From assembly GCF_029623345.1 (NCBI RefSeq), contig NZ_JAPYKH010000001.1, positions 1-64,000 on the forward strand: a stretch of DNA of 64,000 bases. Reading direction: 5' to 3'. The number at the start of each line of letters is the position of its first letter. The first letter of the stretch is position 1. Below the pieces are notes generated by a model. The model was not told where the DNA came from, searched no databases, and saw only the letters and a list, made by a program, of their open reading frames with translations. Positions 15,478 through 23,080 of this stretch are shown here, piece after piece. The DNA comes from Sphingomonas phyllosphaerae (GTDB lineage Bacteria; Pseudomonadota; Alphaproteobacteria; Sphingomonadales; Sphingomonadaceae). The position numbers and the translations under genes were made by a program.

Positions 15478-18400
15478 ATGGCATCGAAGCTCAACACAGC
15501 GTTGCGGACAGCGGGGCAGCGGATCGACCAGGGCACCTTCGGCCCCGGCGACATGGCCGCGCTTGCCCCCGCACGCGGCGGTGCCGTCGGGCAACGTGCG
15601 ACCACCGGACCGCTCGACGCCGCCGCATTGAGCACTCAGCCGGGCCTCGCGGCCGCCGCCGCGGTCGCCGCCGCGCCGAACCTCGCCTTCGATCTCTCGA
15701 CGGGGAAGGATGTCACCACCGCGTTCAAGCTCTACGCAATTGATGTCGCCGATCCGCTCGCCAAGGACCAGTGGCATCTCCAGCGCCTCGGCGACCTGCA
15801 GACGGTGTGGAAAGACTATACCGGCAAGGGCGTGACCGTCGGCGTCTACGATTCCGGGGTGCAATATGCGCACTGGGACCTCGACGGAAACTACGACGCC
15901 TCCAAGCAGGTGGTGGTCGACGGCAAGGTCTATGACGGCGACTATCGCCCCGCCTCGGGCCCGCACGGCACCTCCGTCGCCGGTTTGATCGCGGCCGAGC
16001 GCAACGGCGCGGGCGGGGTCGGCGTAGCCTATGGCGCGCACGTCACCGGCGTGAACATCTTCGACCCTTATTCCGAGGACGACTCGAAGGAGGGGATCTT
16101 CGTCAACGGCGTCGACCTCACCAAATTCTTCGAAGCGGTGAAACAGTCGGCCCGGTACGACGTCACCAACCATAGCTGGGGCGGGCTGGACTATGTCACT
16201 ACCGCCGCGGCGCGTACCACCGATGGCTCGTTCGCCAACGGCATGGTCACCGCGCTCAGCTACGGCTCGGCCGAGGGACGCGGCGGGCTGGGCACGGTCC
16301 ATGTCGCCGCTGCGGGCAACGACGTGATCGACGGCCAGGCCGACAGCTGGAAGAGCGACCGCCACATCGTCACCGTCGGCTCGTATCGCGAGGTCGACGG
16401 CAGCTCCTCGCAATATGTCGACAGCGGCGCGCACCTGCTCGTGTCGGCGCCGTCGAACGACTATGCCGAGCTCGGCGGCACTGGCCAGGTGACCACCGAC
16501 CTGCTCGGCCACGACGGCTATAACACGATCGCCAAGCCGGGCGGTGCCGAGGACTATACCGACTCGTTCGGCGGCACCTCCGGCGCGACTCCGGTGGTGA
16601 GCGGCGTCGTCAGCCTGATCCTTGATGCCAACAGCGAGCTCGGCTGGCGCGACGTCAAGGACATCCTCGCCGCCTCGGCCAAGCTGCCGGTCGCCTTCGA
16701 CACCGGGCAGACCGCCGCGACCTCGACGATCAGTGGGCTGACCTACGTGCTCAACAATCGCCAATTCCAGCTCAATGGCGACGATGCCGGCTGGAACGGC
16801 GGCGCCATGCACTACAGCAACGATTACGGCTACGGCGCGGTCGACGCTTACAACGCGGTGCGCCTCGCCGAGGTGTGGTCGCTGTTCGGCGCGGCCAAGA
16901 CCAGCGACAATGAGGTGAGCGCCTCGACGGGCACGATCCGTGTCGGCAAGACCTCGATCGCCACCAAGGCCGATACCGCGCTCACGCAGTTCCACGACTT
17001 CGTCGGTACGCCGACCAGCTTCCAGTTCCGCGTCACGCAGGACGTCGATGTCGAGCACCTCGACCTCACGCTCAATTTCGCCACGCAGCTCGGCGATGGC
17101 ACCTCGCTGCTCAACACCAGCGCGGTCGGGCTCAAGATCAAGCTAATCGCACCCGACGGCACCGAGGGCTATATCGACCTGAGCGACACCAACGCCACCA
17201 CCGTCACGGGCACGTCGCAGACCTTTACCTTCGGGCTCAGCGGCTTCCGCGGCGTCGACACGCTTGGTACCTGGACCTTCCAGTTCGAGCAGACCGCCGG
17301 CGTGTTCGGTGCCTATGATGCCAATCGCACCACGGTGAACACGCTCAAGCTCGACATGTATGGCGCCGCGCCGGGAACCGGTGACGTCTACACCTACACG
17401 AATGAGTTCTTCACCATGGCCGCGATCGCGGGCGAGGGCGGGCGGCGCACCTTGATCGACAGCGACGGCGGCAGCGACTGGATCAACGCCGCTGCGATCA
17501 CCAGCGACGTGACGATCTCGCTCAAGCAGGGCGGCGTGACGAGCTTCGGCGGCACCAGAGCCTTCACCATCGGCACCGGCACGCAGATCGAGAACGCGGT
17601 CAGCGGCGACGGCAACGATACGCTGCTCGGCAACGGTCTGGCGAACGAACTGCACGGCATGCGCGGTAACGACAGCCTGTTCGGCGACGGGGGCAACGAC
17701 GTGCTGTTCGGCGGGTGGGGCGACGATCGGCTCGACGGCGGAACCGGCGCTGACATACTGCGCGGCGAGCAGGGCAATGACACCTATATCGTCGACAACC
17801 TGGGCGACGTCGTCATCGAGGACCCGAACCAGGGCACCGACACCGTCTATGCCGCGATCGACTATACCCTCGGCTCGCACGTGGAGAACCTCTATCTCAC
17901 CGGCACGGCGCGCGTTGCCACCGGTAACGGCCTCGACAATGGCCTATACGGCGGCGGCGGTGACGATACCCTTTATGGGCTGGACGGGAACGACCTGCTG
18001 AAGGGGTGGACCGGCAACGACAGACTTTACGGCGGCAACGGCAACGACACGCTGTATGGCGGTGCAGGGGACGACCGGCTTGATGGCGGCAAGGGCAACG
18101 ATGTCCTGCGCGGCGAAGCGGGCAATGACACCTATGTCGTCGACAGCCGCGGCGACCAGGTGATCGAGCTCAGTGGCGAGGGTATCGACACCGTGCTCGC
18201 CTCGGTCGACTATCGCCTCGCCGCCAACGTCGAGAATTTGACGCTCAGCGGCAACGCGTACAGCGGCACCGGCAACGCGCTGAACAACGTCATTCGCGGC
18301 AGCGCTGGCGCCAATTCACTGAGCGGGGAGGCGGGGAACGACACGCTGATCGGCGGCGCCGGCAACGACATCCTCACCGGCGGTAGCGGCAGCGACCGCT

Positions 18401-18618
18401 TCGTCTTCGCCGATGGCTTCGGCAAGGACACGATCCGCGACTTCGGCAATGGCGACACGATCGATCTCGCCGCTTATACGCTCGACGGCGCGCCGATCGT
18501 CACTGACGTCGGCAGCGACACGCTGATCGACCTCGGCGACGGAAACACGATCCTGCTGAAGGGCATTCAGCCGGGTCAGCTGAGCTTCACCGGCGACGCC
18601 TTCGGGTATCTCGGCTGA
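15478..18618 (+). CDS. Secreted S8 serine protease with P domain and RTX calcium-binding repeats
   Basis: A 1046-aa subtilisin/kexin-type protease. The catalytic triad is Asp125 (VGVYDSGVQ), His163 (GPHGTSVAG) and Ser368 (GGTSGATPVVSG). A proprotein-convertase P domain follows at about residues 490-635. The last third carries nonapeptide RTX repeats of the GGxGxDxLx type (for example GGAGDDRLDGGKGNDVLRG) in three blocks from about residue 705, separated by NDTYVVDSRGD-type spacers. There is no N-terminal signal peptide; RTX proteins of this kind leave the cell by type I secretion through an uncleaved C-terminal signal, and fold on binding calcium outside. No type I secretion genes are nearby. 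The ATG at 15478 follows GGGAG; the frame extends 35 residues upstream without a ribosome site. Confidence 0.9.
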   Translation: MASKLNTALRTAGQRIDQGTFGPGDMAALAPARGGAVGQRATTGPLDAAALSTQPGLAAAAAVAAAPNLAFDLSTGKDVTTAFKLYAIDVADPLAKDQWHLQRLGDLQTVWKDYTGKGVTVGVYDSGVQYAHWDLDGNYDASKQVVVDGKVYDGDYRPASGPHGTSVAGLIAAERNGAGGVGVAYGAHVTGVNIFDPYSEDDSKEGIFVNGVDLTKFFEAVKQSARYDVTNHSWGGLDYVTTAAARTTDGSFANGMVTALSYGSAEGRGGLGTVHVAAAGNDVIDGQADSWKSDRHIVTVGSYREVDGSSSQYVDSGAHLLVSAPSNDYAELGGTGQVTTDLLGHDGYNTIAKPGGAEDYTDSFGGTSGATPVVSGVVSLILDANSELGWRDVKDILAASAKLPVAFDTGQTAATSTISGLTYVLNNRQFQLNGDDAGWNGGAMHYSNDYGYGAVDAYNAVRLAEVWSLFGAAKTSDNEVSASTGTIRVGKTSIATKADTALTQFHDFVGTPTSFQFRVTQDVDVEHLDLTLNFATQLGDGTSLLNTSAVGLKIKLIAPDGTEGYIDLSDTNATTVTGTSQTFTFGLSGFRGVDTLGTWTFQFEQTAGVFGAYDANRTTVNTLKLDMYGAAPGTGDVYTYTNEFFTMAAIAGEGGRRTLIDSDGGSDWINAAAITSDVTISLKQGGVTSFGGTRAFTIGTGTQIENAVSGDGNDTLLGNGLANELHGMRGNDSLFGDGGNDVLFGGWGDDRLDGGTGADILRGEQGNDTYIVDNLGDVVIEDPNQGTDTVYAAIDYTLGSHVENLYLTGTARVATGNGLDNGLYGGGGDDTLYGLDGNDLLKGWTGNDRLYGGNGNDTLYGGAGDDRLDGGKGNDVLRGEAGNDTYVVDSRGDQVIELSGEGIDTVLASVDYRLAANVENLTLSGNAYSGTGNALNNVIRGSAGANSLSGEAGNDTLIGGAGNDILTGGSGSDRFVFADGFGKDTIRDFGNGDTIDLAAYTLDGAPIVTDVGSDTLIDLGDGNTILLKGIQPGQLSFTGDAFGYLG

Positions 18619-18626
18619 TAATCATA

Positions 18627-18655
18627 GGGCTGGGCGCCGTTGGTGCGCCCGGCCC
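18627..18655. terminator. Bidirectional terminator between subtilase and oxygenase genes
   Basis: GGGCTGGGCGC (18627-18637) and GCGCCCGGCCC (18645-18655) form an 11-bp stem with one wobble pair and a 7-base loop. It fills the 39-bp space between two convergent stop codons. It has no long T run on either side. Confidence 0.6.
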
Positions 18656-18657
18656 GC

Positions 18658-19620
18658 TCAGGCGATCGTCCAAGGATCAACGGGTGCGGCGCGGATCCAC
18701 CGCGTTGCCAGCCATTTCGCGCCTTGCGTGACGGGAAGCCCGGCGTGTCGCGTCGCCGGGTCCGGCCGTCCGTCGGCGCGCGTGTTGGCGAATAGCAACG
18801 CGTCACCGCCGCGCGGCGTGACCGTGACGCCCACCTCGGGAAAGTGCGTCTCTCCGCCGGCGAACCCTTGGTTGAGGTAGAGCAGCACGGTGACGATACG
18901 CTGGTTGGCGGCGCCCTGTATCGTGTCGAGGTGCGGGCGATATTCCTGCCCAGGCCGGTAGCGCAGCACCGTCAGCGGCTCGCCCTGCTCGACGCTGGTG
19001 CCGCTGATCGCCGCGACTCGCGCGTTGATCGCGCGCACGACGAGATCCTCGCGCGTCGGCCCGATCGCGCCGCCATCCGAGGTGCGGATCGGATGCGCCA
19101 CCCAGGCGCCCGTCCGGGGATCGATCACGCGCGCGGGCTCGAGCAGCGCCGCGCCGACGCCGGCGAGATGCGCGCACTCGGCGGGCGTGAGCAGCGCGGG
19201 GAAGCGGACGATCCGCGGTGCGGCATGCAGCGGCTCGGGCCTGGGAAGACCGACGGGCGTGCCGTCGGGCGCGAGCGCCATCGCCTCGACCAGCGCGAGC
19301 TGCGCGGCGCCGACCGGGTCGTGCGCGGCGGCCGTTCGCAGAAGTGCGAGCGCGCGCGGCCAGTCGGCCGGCGCGCCGCTGCCGTTGGCGGTAAGGGCGA
19401 TCTCGGTCAGCGCGGCGTCGACGTGCCCGATCTCCATCGCGCGGCGCAACCAGACCCGTGCGCCGGCAAGGTCGCGCCGCAGCGGCGTGCCGCGCAGCAG
19501 CCAGACCGCAAGCAGCATCGCCGCATCGGCATCGCCGCCGCCGCCGGCGTTCGCGAGCAGTTCGGCCGCGGCGACCGCCTGCCCCGATTTCGCGAGCCGC
19601 TCTGCCTCCTCCACTGCCAT
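18658..19620 (-). CDS. 2-oxoglutarate/Fe(II) oxygenase (prolyl 4-hydroxylase-like) with N-terminal repeats
   Basis: A 320-aa protein. Residues 1-120 are short helical repeats of the Sel1/TPR kind (for example LLAVWLLRGTPLRRDLAGAR). Residues about 125-310 form a prolyl 4-hydroxylase alpha-subunit-like domain: HxD iron ligands in YRPHLDTI, a turn LLYLNQGFAGGETHFPEVG, the distal His in TRHAGLPVTQGAKW, and the oxoglutarate-binding Lys five residues after GLPV. Such enzymes hydroxylate proline or related residues. Bacterial versions with Sel1 repeats are known in sphingomonads, but substrates are unidentified. No signal peptide is seen, so it is cytoplasmic. Confidence 0.85.
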   Translation of the reverse strand: MAVEEAERLAKSGQAVAAAELLANAGGGGDADAAMLLAVWLLRGTPLRRDLAGARVWLRRAMEIGHVDAALTEIALTANGSGAPADWPRALALLRTAAAHDPVGAAQLALVEAMALAPDGTPVGLPRPEPLHAAPRIVRFPALLTPAECAHLAGVGAALLEPARVIDPRTGAWVAHPIRTSDGGAIGPTREDLVVRAINARVAAISGTSVEQGEPLTVLRYRPGQEYRPHLDTIQGAANQRIVTVLLYLNQGFAGGETHFPEVGVTVTPRGGDALLFANTRADGRPDPATRHAGLPVTQGAKWLATRWIRAAPVDPWTIA

Positions 19621-19640
19621 CTGCCGCTCCGTGCCGAATG

Positions 19641-19669
19641 AAAAAGGGGCCGGGCAGATGCCCGACCCC
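19641..19669 (-). terminator. Intrinsic terminator of the 19696-22935 receptor gene
   Basis: On the minus strand, GGGGTCGGGC and GCCCGGCCCC pair (one wobble) around a 4-base loop and run straight into TTTTT. It lies 26 bases past the receptor stop codon and is the clearest rho-independent terminator in the window. Confidence 0.85.
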
Positions 19670-19695
19670 TCTTCCCTAACACGCTGATCCGCAGA

Positions 19696-22600
19696 TCAGA
19701 ACTTCGCGGTGACGCCCATGTAGATGAAGCGGCCGCGATTGTCGTAGATGGCCGAGGTCGTGCCGATGTTCGACACACCGACACCGGTCAAGCCGTACGG
19801 CGGATCGACGTCGCCGACGTTTGTCACACCACCGTAGAAGTTGAACATGTCGCTGACGTCGAGGCCGAAGCGGATGTCGTTGTAGGTGACACTCGGATAC
19901 TTCTGGATCGGTGCGTAATCCAGGTTCTGCGCCGGCAGACCGTTGACCCCGTTATAATCCTCCCAAGTGTTCAGGTACATCTTGTCGATCCAGCGCAGCG
20001 AGTGGCCGATCGTGAAGTTGCCGAACTTCAGGTTGGTGCTGATGTTGAAGCGGTCCGACGGGCTGCCCAATTCGTCGGTGATAACGTCCTTGAAGTTGGG
20101 GCGCGACGGATCGGTGTAATCGTCACGCTGGATCGCGTGGGTCCACACGCCCTCGATCGATGCGCGCACGAAGCCGAAATCGTGGTTGTACGCGATCTGC
20201 GTGTCGATGCCGCGTGCGCGCAGCTGTGCGTAGTTACGCGGCGCGTCCTGGTACGAGCCCTCCAGGATCTGGTAGGGCTGCTCCCCGGCCGGTCCACCGT
20301 CGGCGCCCGCGCGCTGGAACAGCGCGCAGAACTGATTGTCGAGCGACGGCGCATCGTAGCAGGCGTTGAGCGCCTGCTGCACCGACGGCGAGGTGATCAC
20401 GTTCTCGACCTTGATGTCGTAATAGTCGACCGACACCGACAGGCCCGGGACGAAGCTCGGCTGGAACACGCCGCCCAAGGTCAGCGACTTCGACGTCTCG
20501 GCCTCGAGATTACGGTTGCCGCCGCTGCTGATCTCGAGCGACTGCGTGTACACGTAGTCGTAGCTGGTCGGGATGCCCGCCGCGGCGCAATTGGCGGCGC
20601 GGTTCGCCGAGCCCGTGCCGATGTTGCGCAGCGAGCAGGGATCGGCCGGCGCCGGCGTGAAGTTCTGCCCGGCCGCCGCATAGGCTTCGCCGAGATAGGG
20701 CGAACGCACCGACTTGGCATAGCCGCCGCGCAGCTGCAGGTCGCTGAACGGACGCCACACCGCCTGACCGTTCCAGGCGACGACGGTGCCCACCGAGCCC
20801 TTGTAATCCGCCACGCGCGCCGCGCCGGAAAGGGTCAGCTCCTTGATCAGGAAGATATCCTTGAGCAGCGGGACCGACAGCTCGCCGAACGCCTCCTTCA
20901 CCTCGAACGAGGGTGCACGGAAGCTCGGGATGGCATTGTAGAAGTTGTAGCCCGCCTGGGTCAGCGGATCGAGATCGTAGGTCAGCGTCTCGCGGCGGTA
21001 CTCGGCGCCGACCGAGAAGCCGACGGGCCCGCCCGGCAGCTCGAACAGCTGGCTGAGGTCGCCGGCGACGAAGCCGTTGGCGACGAACTGAGTCGCCTTG
21101 CCCGAGGCGGTGGTGGGCGCGATCAGATAAGCACGCGCGGCGTCGCTGACCGAACCCTGGCCGAATGGGTTAAGCGGCACGCAGGCGGCGATGTCCGCGG
21201 CGAGCCGCGCCGGATCACCGCCGATGTCCTCGCCCGCATAGGCGGGATCGATCTGCGAGCGGCAGACGACCTGGCCGGCCGCGTTGCGCGTCGAATCGAG
21301 CGCCAGGAGGAAGCGCTGCGTGTTCACGTTGCCCGTGATCACGCTGTTTTCCTTGTGCTGGCCGTAGTTCGCCGACACTTCATAATGCCAGTCATCGTTG
21401 AAGTCGCCGCGTACGCCGACCACCGCGCGATAGGTGTCGCGGTTAAGCCGCTCGTCGCGCGTGCCGAGATCCACCCAGTTGCGGCGCAGCGAGAAGCGGT
21501 ACGTGCCCGCCGCAATCTGCGCCAGTGCGGCAGCCTGATTGGCGGCCGCGTTGGCGCCGGTGAAGGCCGCACCCGTGTTGGGGTTCACGCCCGAGTTGAC
21601 CGCGGCGGCCAGCTGCGCCGCGATGGTCGTGCGCGCGTTCGCGTTGAGATACGGGTTGTCCAGCCGGACGCCCTCGCGGTTGGTGCCCGCCGTGCCGGCG
21701 TTCGAGTAGGAGCGATCCGCGAAGCCGCTGTCGACGAAGTCACCCAGTGTGGTGCCCTGCGAGAAGAACGGGCCGCTCTGCGAGCCGAACGCCTCGGTGC
21801 GGACGTACTTGGCCTCGAAGAAGGGCACGAACGCCGGTGAGACCTCGAAATGGCCGAGGACGTTGACGACGTAGCGCTTCAGGTCGGGCGAGAGGACGAC
21901 CAGATTACCCTCGCGGCTGGTCGTGCCGTTGCCGCCGACGAAGTTGCCATTCGGCGCGAGACCGACGCGGGTACCGGTCTGCGACGCCAGCGCGCCATCG
22001 GGTTGGAACAGATAGGAGCAGGTGTACGAACCGCCGATCGAGTCGGTGCCGCACGGCGCCGTGCCCGCGCCATAGCGGAAGCCGAGCTGGCCGCCGAGCG
22101 AGATCGTCGCGCCGCGCAGGTCGCGATAGAAGGTGCGGTCCGGCGTGCCGTCCGAGGGTGCGCTCGCCGGGTCGGTGTCGGTGACGATGAAGGCGTCGTT
22201 CTGGCGCAGGTTGCGGCGGCCAGAGGCGTAATAATCCTGCTGGTGCGCGAACTCGGCGTTAATGGCGATGTTGCCGCGGCCGTCGGCGAAATTCTTGCCG
22301 GCGAGGACCGAGACATACTGGTTCCCGGCGTCGCCGTAGGTGCTGATGCCGTTCTGGCCATGCAGCTGCAGCCCATCGAAATTGTCCTTGAGGACGAAGT
22401 TGACGACGCCCGCGATCGCGTCCGATCCGTAGACCGACGACACGCCGCCGGTGACGATGTCGATCCGCTCCACCAGATCGGTCGGGATGGTGTTGATATC
22501 AACGGCGTTGCCGTTGTTGATGATGTCGGCCGTAACCTGCCGCCGACCGTTGGTCAGCACCAGCGTGCGCGAGCGGCCGAGGTTACGCAGGTCGAGGAAG

Positions 22601-22935
22601 TTGAGCCCGCGCGTGCCGAGCCCCGAGGTCGAGTTCTGCGAGCCGAGCGTCGGATTGAGCTGCGGCAGCTGGTTGAGCGTGTCGCCGATCGAGATGCGGC
22701 CGGTCTCGAAGATATCCTGCGCGGTCACCGTGGTGATCGGGATGGGCGAGTCGTCGTTCGGGCGGCGGATGCGCGAGCCGGTGACGACGACGTCCTCGGC
22801 ACCGACCTCGGTCGTGCCCGGCGCGGTGGCGTCCTGCTCCTGGGTTGGCGACCCCGCCTGCGCGAACGCCACACCCGGCAGTGCCAGGGCAGCGCTCGCG
22901 ATCGCGGTGGCGCATAGGAAACGCGACATTTTCAT
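19696..22935 (-). CDS. TonB-dependent outer-membrane receptor
   Basis: A 1079-aa receptor with signal peptide MKMSRFLCATAIASAALALP...AFA, the EDVVVTGSRIRRPND box at the start of the plug domain, plug motifs (TLVLTNGRRQVTADI, IERIDIVTGGVSSVYGSDAIAGVVN-type region near residues 150-180), and a 22-strand barrel ending in the aromatic IYMGVTAKF. It would import a bulky substrate across the outer membrane with energy from TonB-ExbBD. The next gene upstream on the same strand is the GH3 beta-glucosidase (146-bp gap), suggesting a sugar ligand. A palindromic LacI-type operator sits in its promoter region. The ATG at 22935 is preceded by AAGGGG; the in-frame ATG 30 bases upstream lacks a ribosome site. 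Confidence 0.92.
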   Translation of the reverse strand: MKMSRFLCATAIASAALALPGVAFAQAGSPTQEQDATAPGTTEVGAEDVVVTGSRIRRPNDDSPIPITTVTAQDIFETGRISIGDTLNQLPQLNPTLGSQNSTSGLGTRGLNFLDLRNLGRSRTLVLTNGRRQVTADIINNGNAVDINTIPTDLVERIDIVTGGVSSVYGSDAIAGVVNFVLKDNFDGLQLHGQNGISTYGDAGNQYVSVLAGKNFADGRGNIAINAEFAHQQDYYASGRRNLRQNDAFIVTDTDPASAPSDGTPDRTFYRDLRGATISLGGQLGFRYGAGTAPCGTDSIGGSYTCSYLFQPDGALASQTGTRVGLAPNGNFVGGNGTTSREGNLVVLSPDLKRYVVNVLGHFEVSPAFVPFFEAKYVRTEAFGSQSGPFFSQGTTLGDFVDSGFADRSYSNAGTAGTNREGVRLDNPYLNANARTTIAAQLAAAVNSGVNPNTGAAFTGANAAANQAAALAQIAAGTYRFSLRRNWVDLGTRDERLNRDTYRAVVGVRGDFNDDWHYEVSANYGQHKENSVITGNVNTQRFLLALDSTRNAAGQVVCRSQIDPAYAGEDIGGDPARLAADIAACVPLNPFGQGSVSDAARAYLIAPTTASGKATQFVANGFVAGDLSQLFELPGGPVGFSVGAEYRRETLTYDLDPLTQAGYNFYNAIPSFRAPSFEVKEAFGELSVPLLKDIFLIKELTLSGAARVADYKGSVGTVVAWNGQAVWRPFSDLQLRGGYAKSVRSPYLGEAYAAAGQNFTPAPADPCSLRNIGTGSANRAANCAAAGIPTSYDYVYTQSLEISSGGNRNLEAETSKSLTLGGVFQPSFVPGLSVSVDYYDIKVENVITSPSVQQALNACYDAPSLDNQFCALFQRAGADGGPAGEQPYQILEGSYQDAPRNYAQLRARGIDTQIAYNHDFGFVRASIEGVWTHAIQRDDYTDPSRPNFKDVITDELGSPSDRFNISTNLKFGNFTIGHSLRWIDKMYLNTWEDYNGVNGLPAQNLDYAPIQKYPSVTYNDIRFGLDVSDMFNFYGGVTNVGDVDPPYGLTGVGVSNIGTTSAIYDNRGRFIYMGVTAKF

Positions 22936-22997
22936 GAGGGAACCCCTTTTTTCGATTGGGGTCACTCAAAACGGTGAGGCGGGAAGAAACAAGCCCG

Positions 22998-23007
22998 GTA
23001 GCGCTAC
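22998..23007 (-). promoter_or_regulatory. Palindrome GTAGCGCTAC, candidate LacI-family operator
   Basis: A perfect 10-bp palindrome with central CG, extended to GGTAGCGCTACT, lies 63 bases upstream of the receptor start codon. LacI-family operators typically have this centre and half-site. The sequence differs from the operator at 25423, so a different LacI member, encoded elsewhere, may act here. Confidence 0.45.
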
Positions 23008-23080
23008 TGCCACATGTCGGTAATAAATTTGCAAAACGATGTGACATTCTTACAACTGCGCGACACGAGTGCGCAGCGGG

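Noticed and set aside
17596..18400. Tandem DNA repetition that might suggest a CRISPR array or satellite
   Set aside because: The period follows the nonapeptide RTX repeats of the subtilase reading frame, so the repetition is protein-level.
20002..22917. Long plus-strand frames (612 and 355 codons) opposite the first TonB receptor
   Set aside because: They are reverse-complement shadows of the receptor gene; no ribosome site and no domain.
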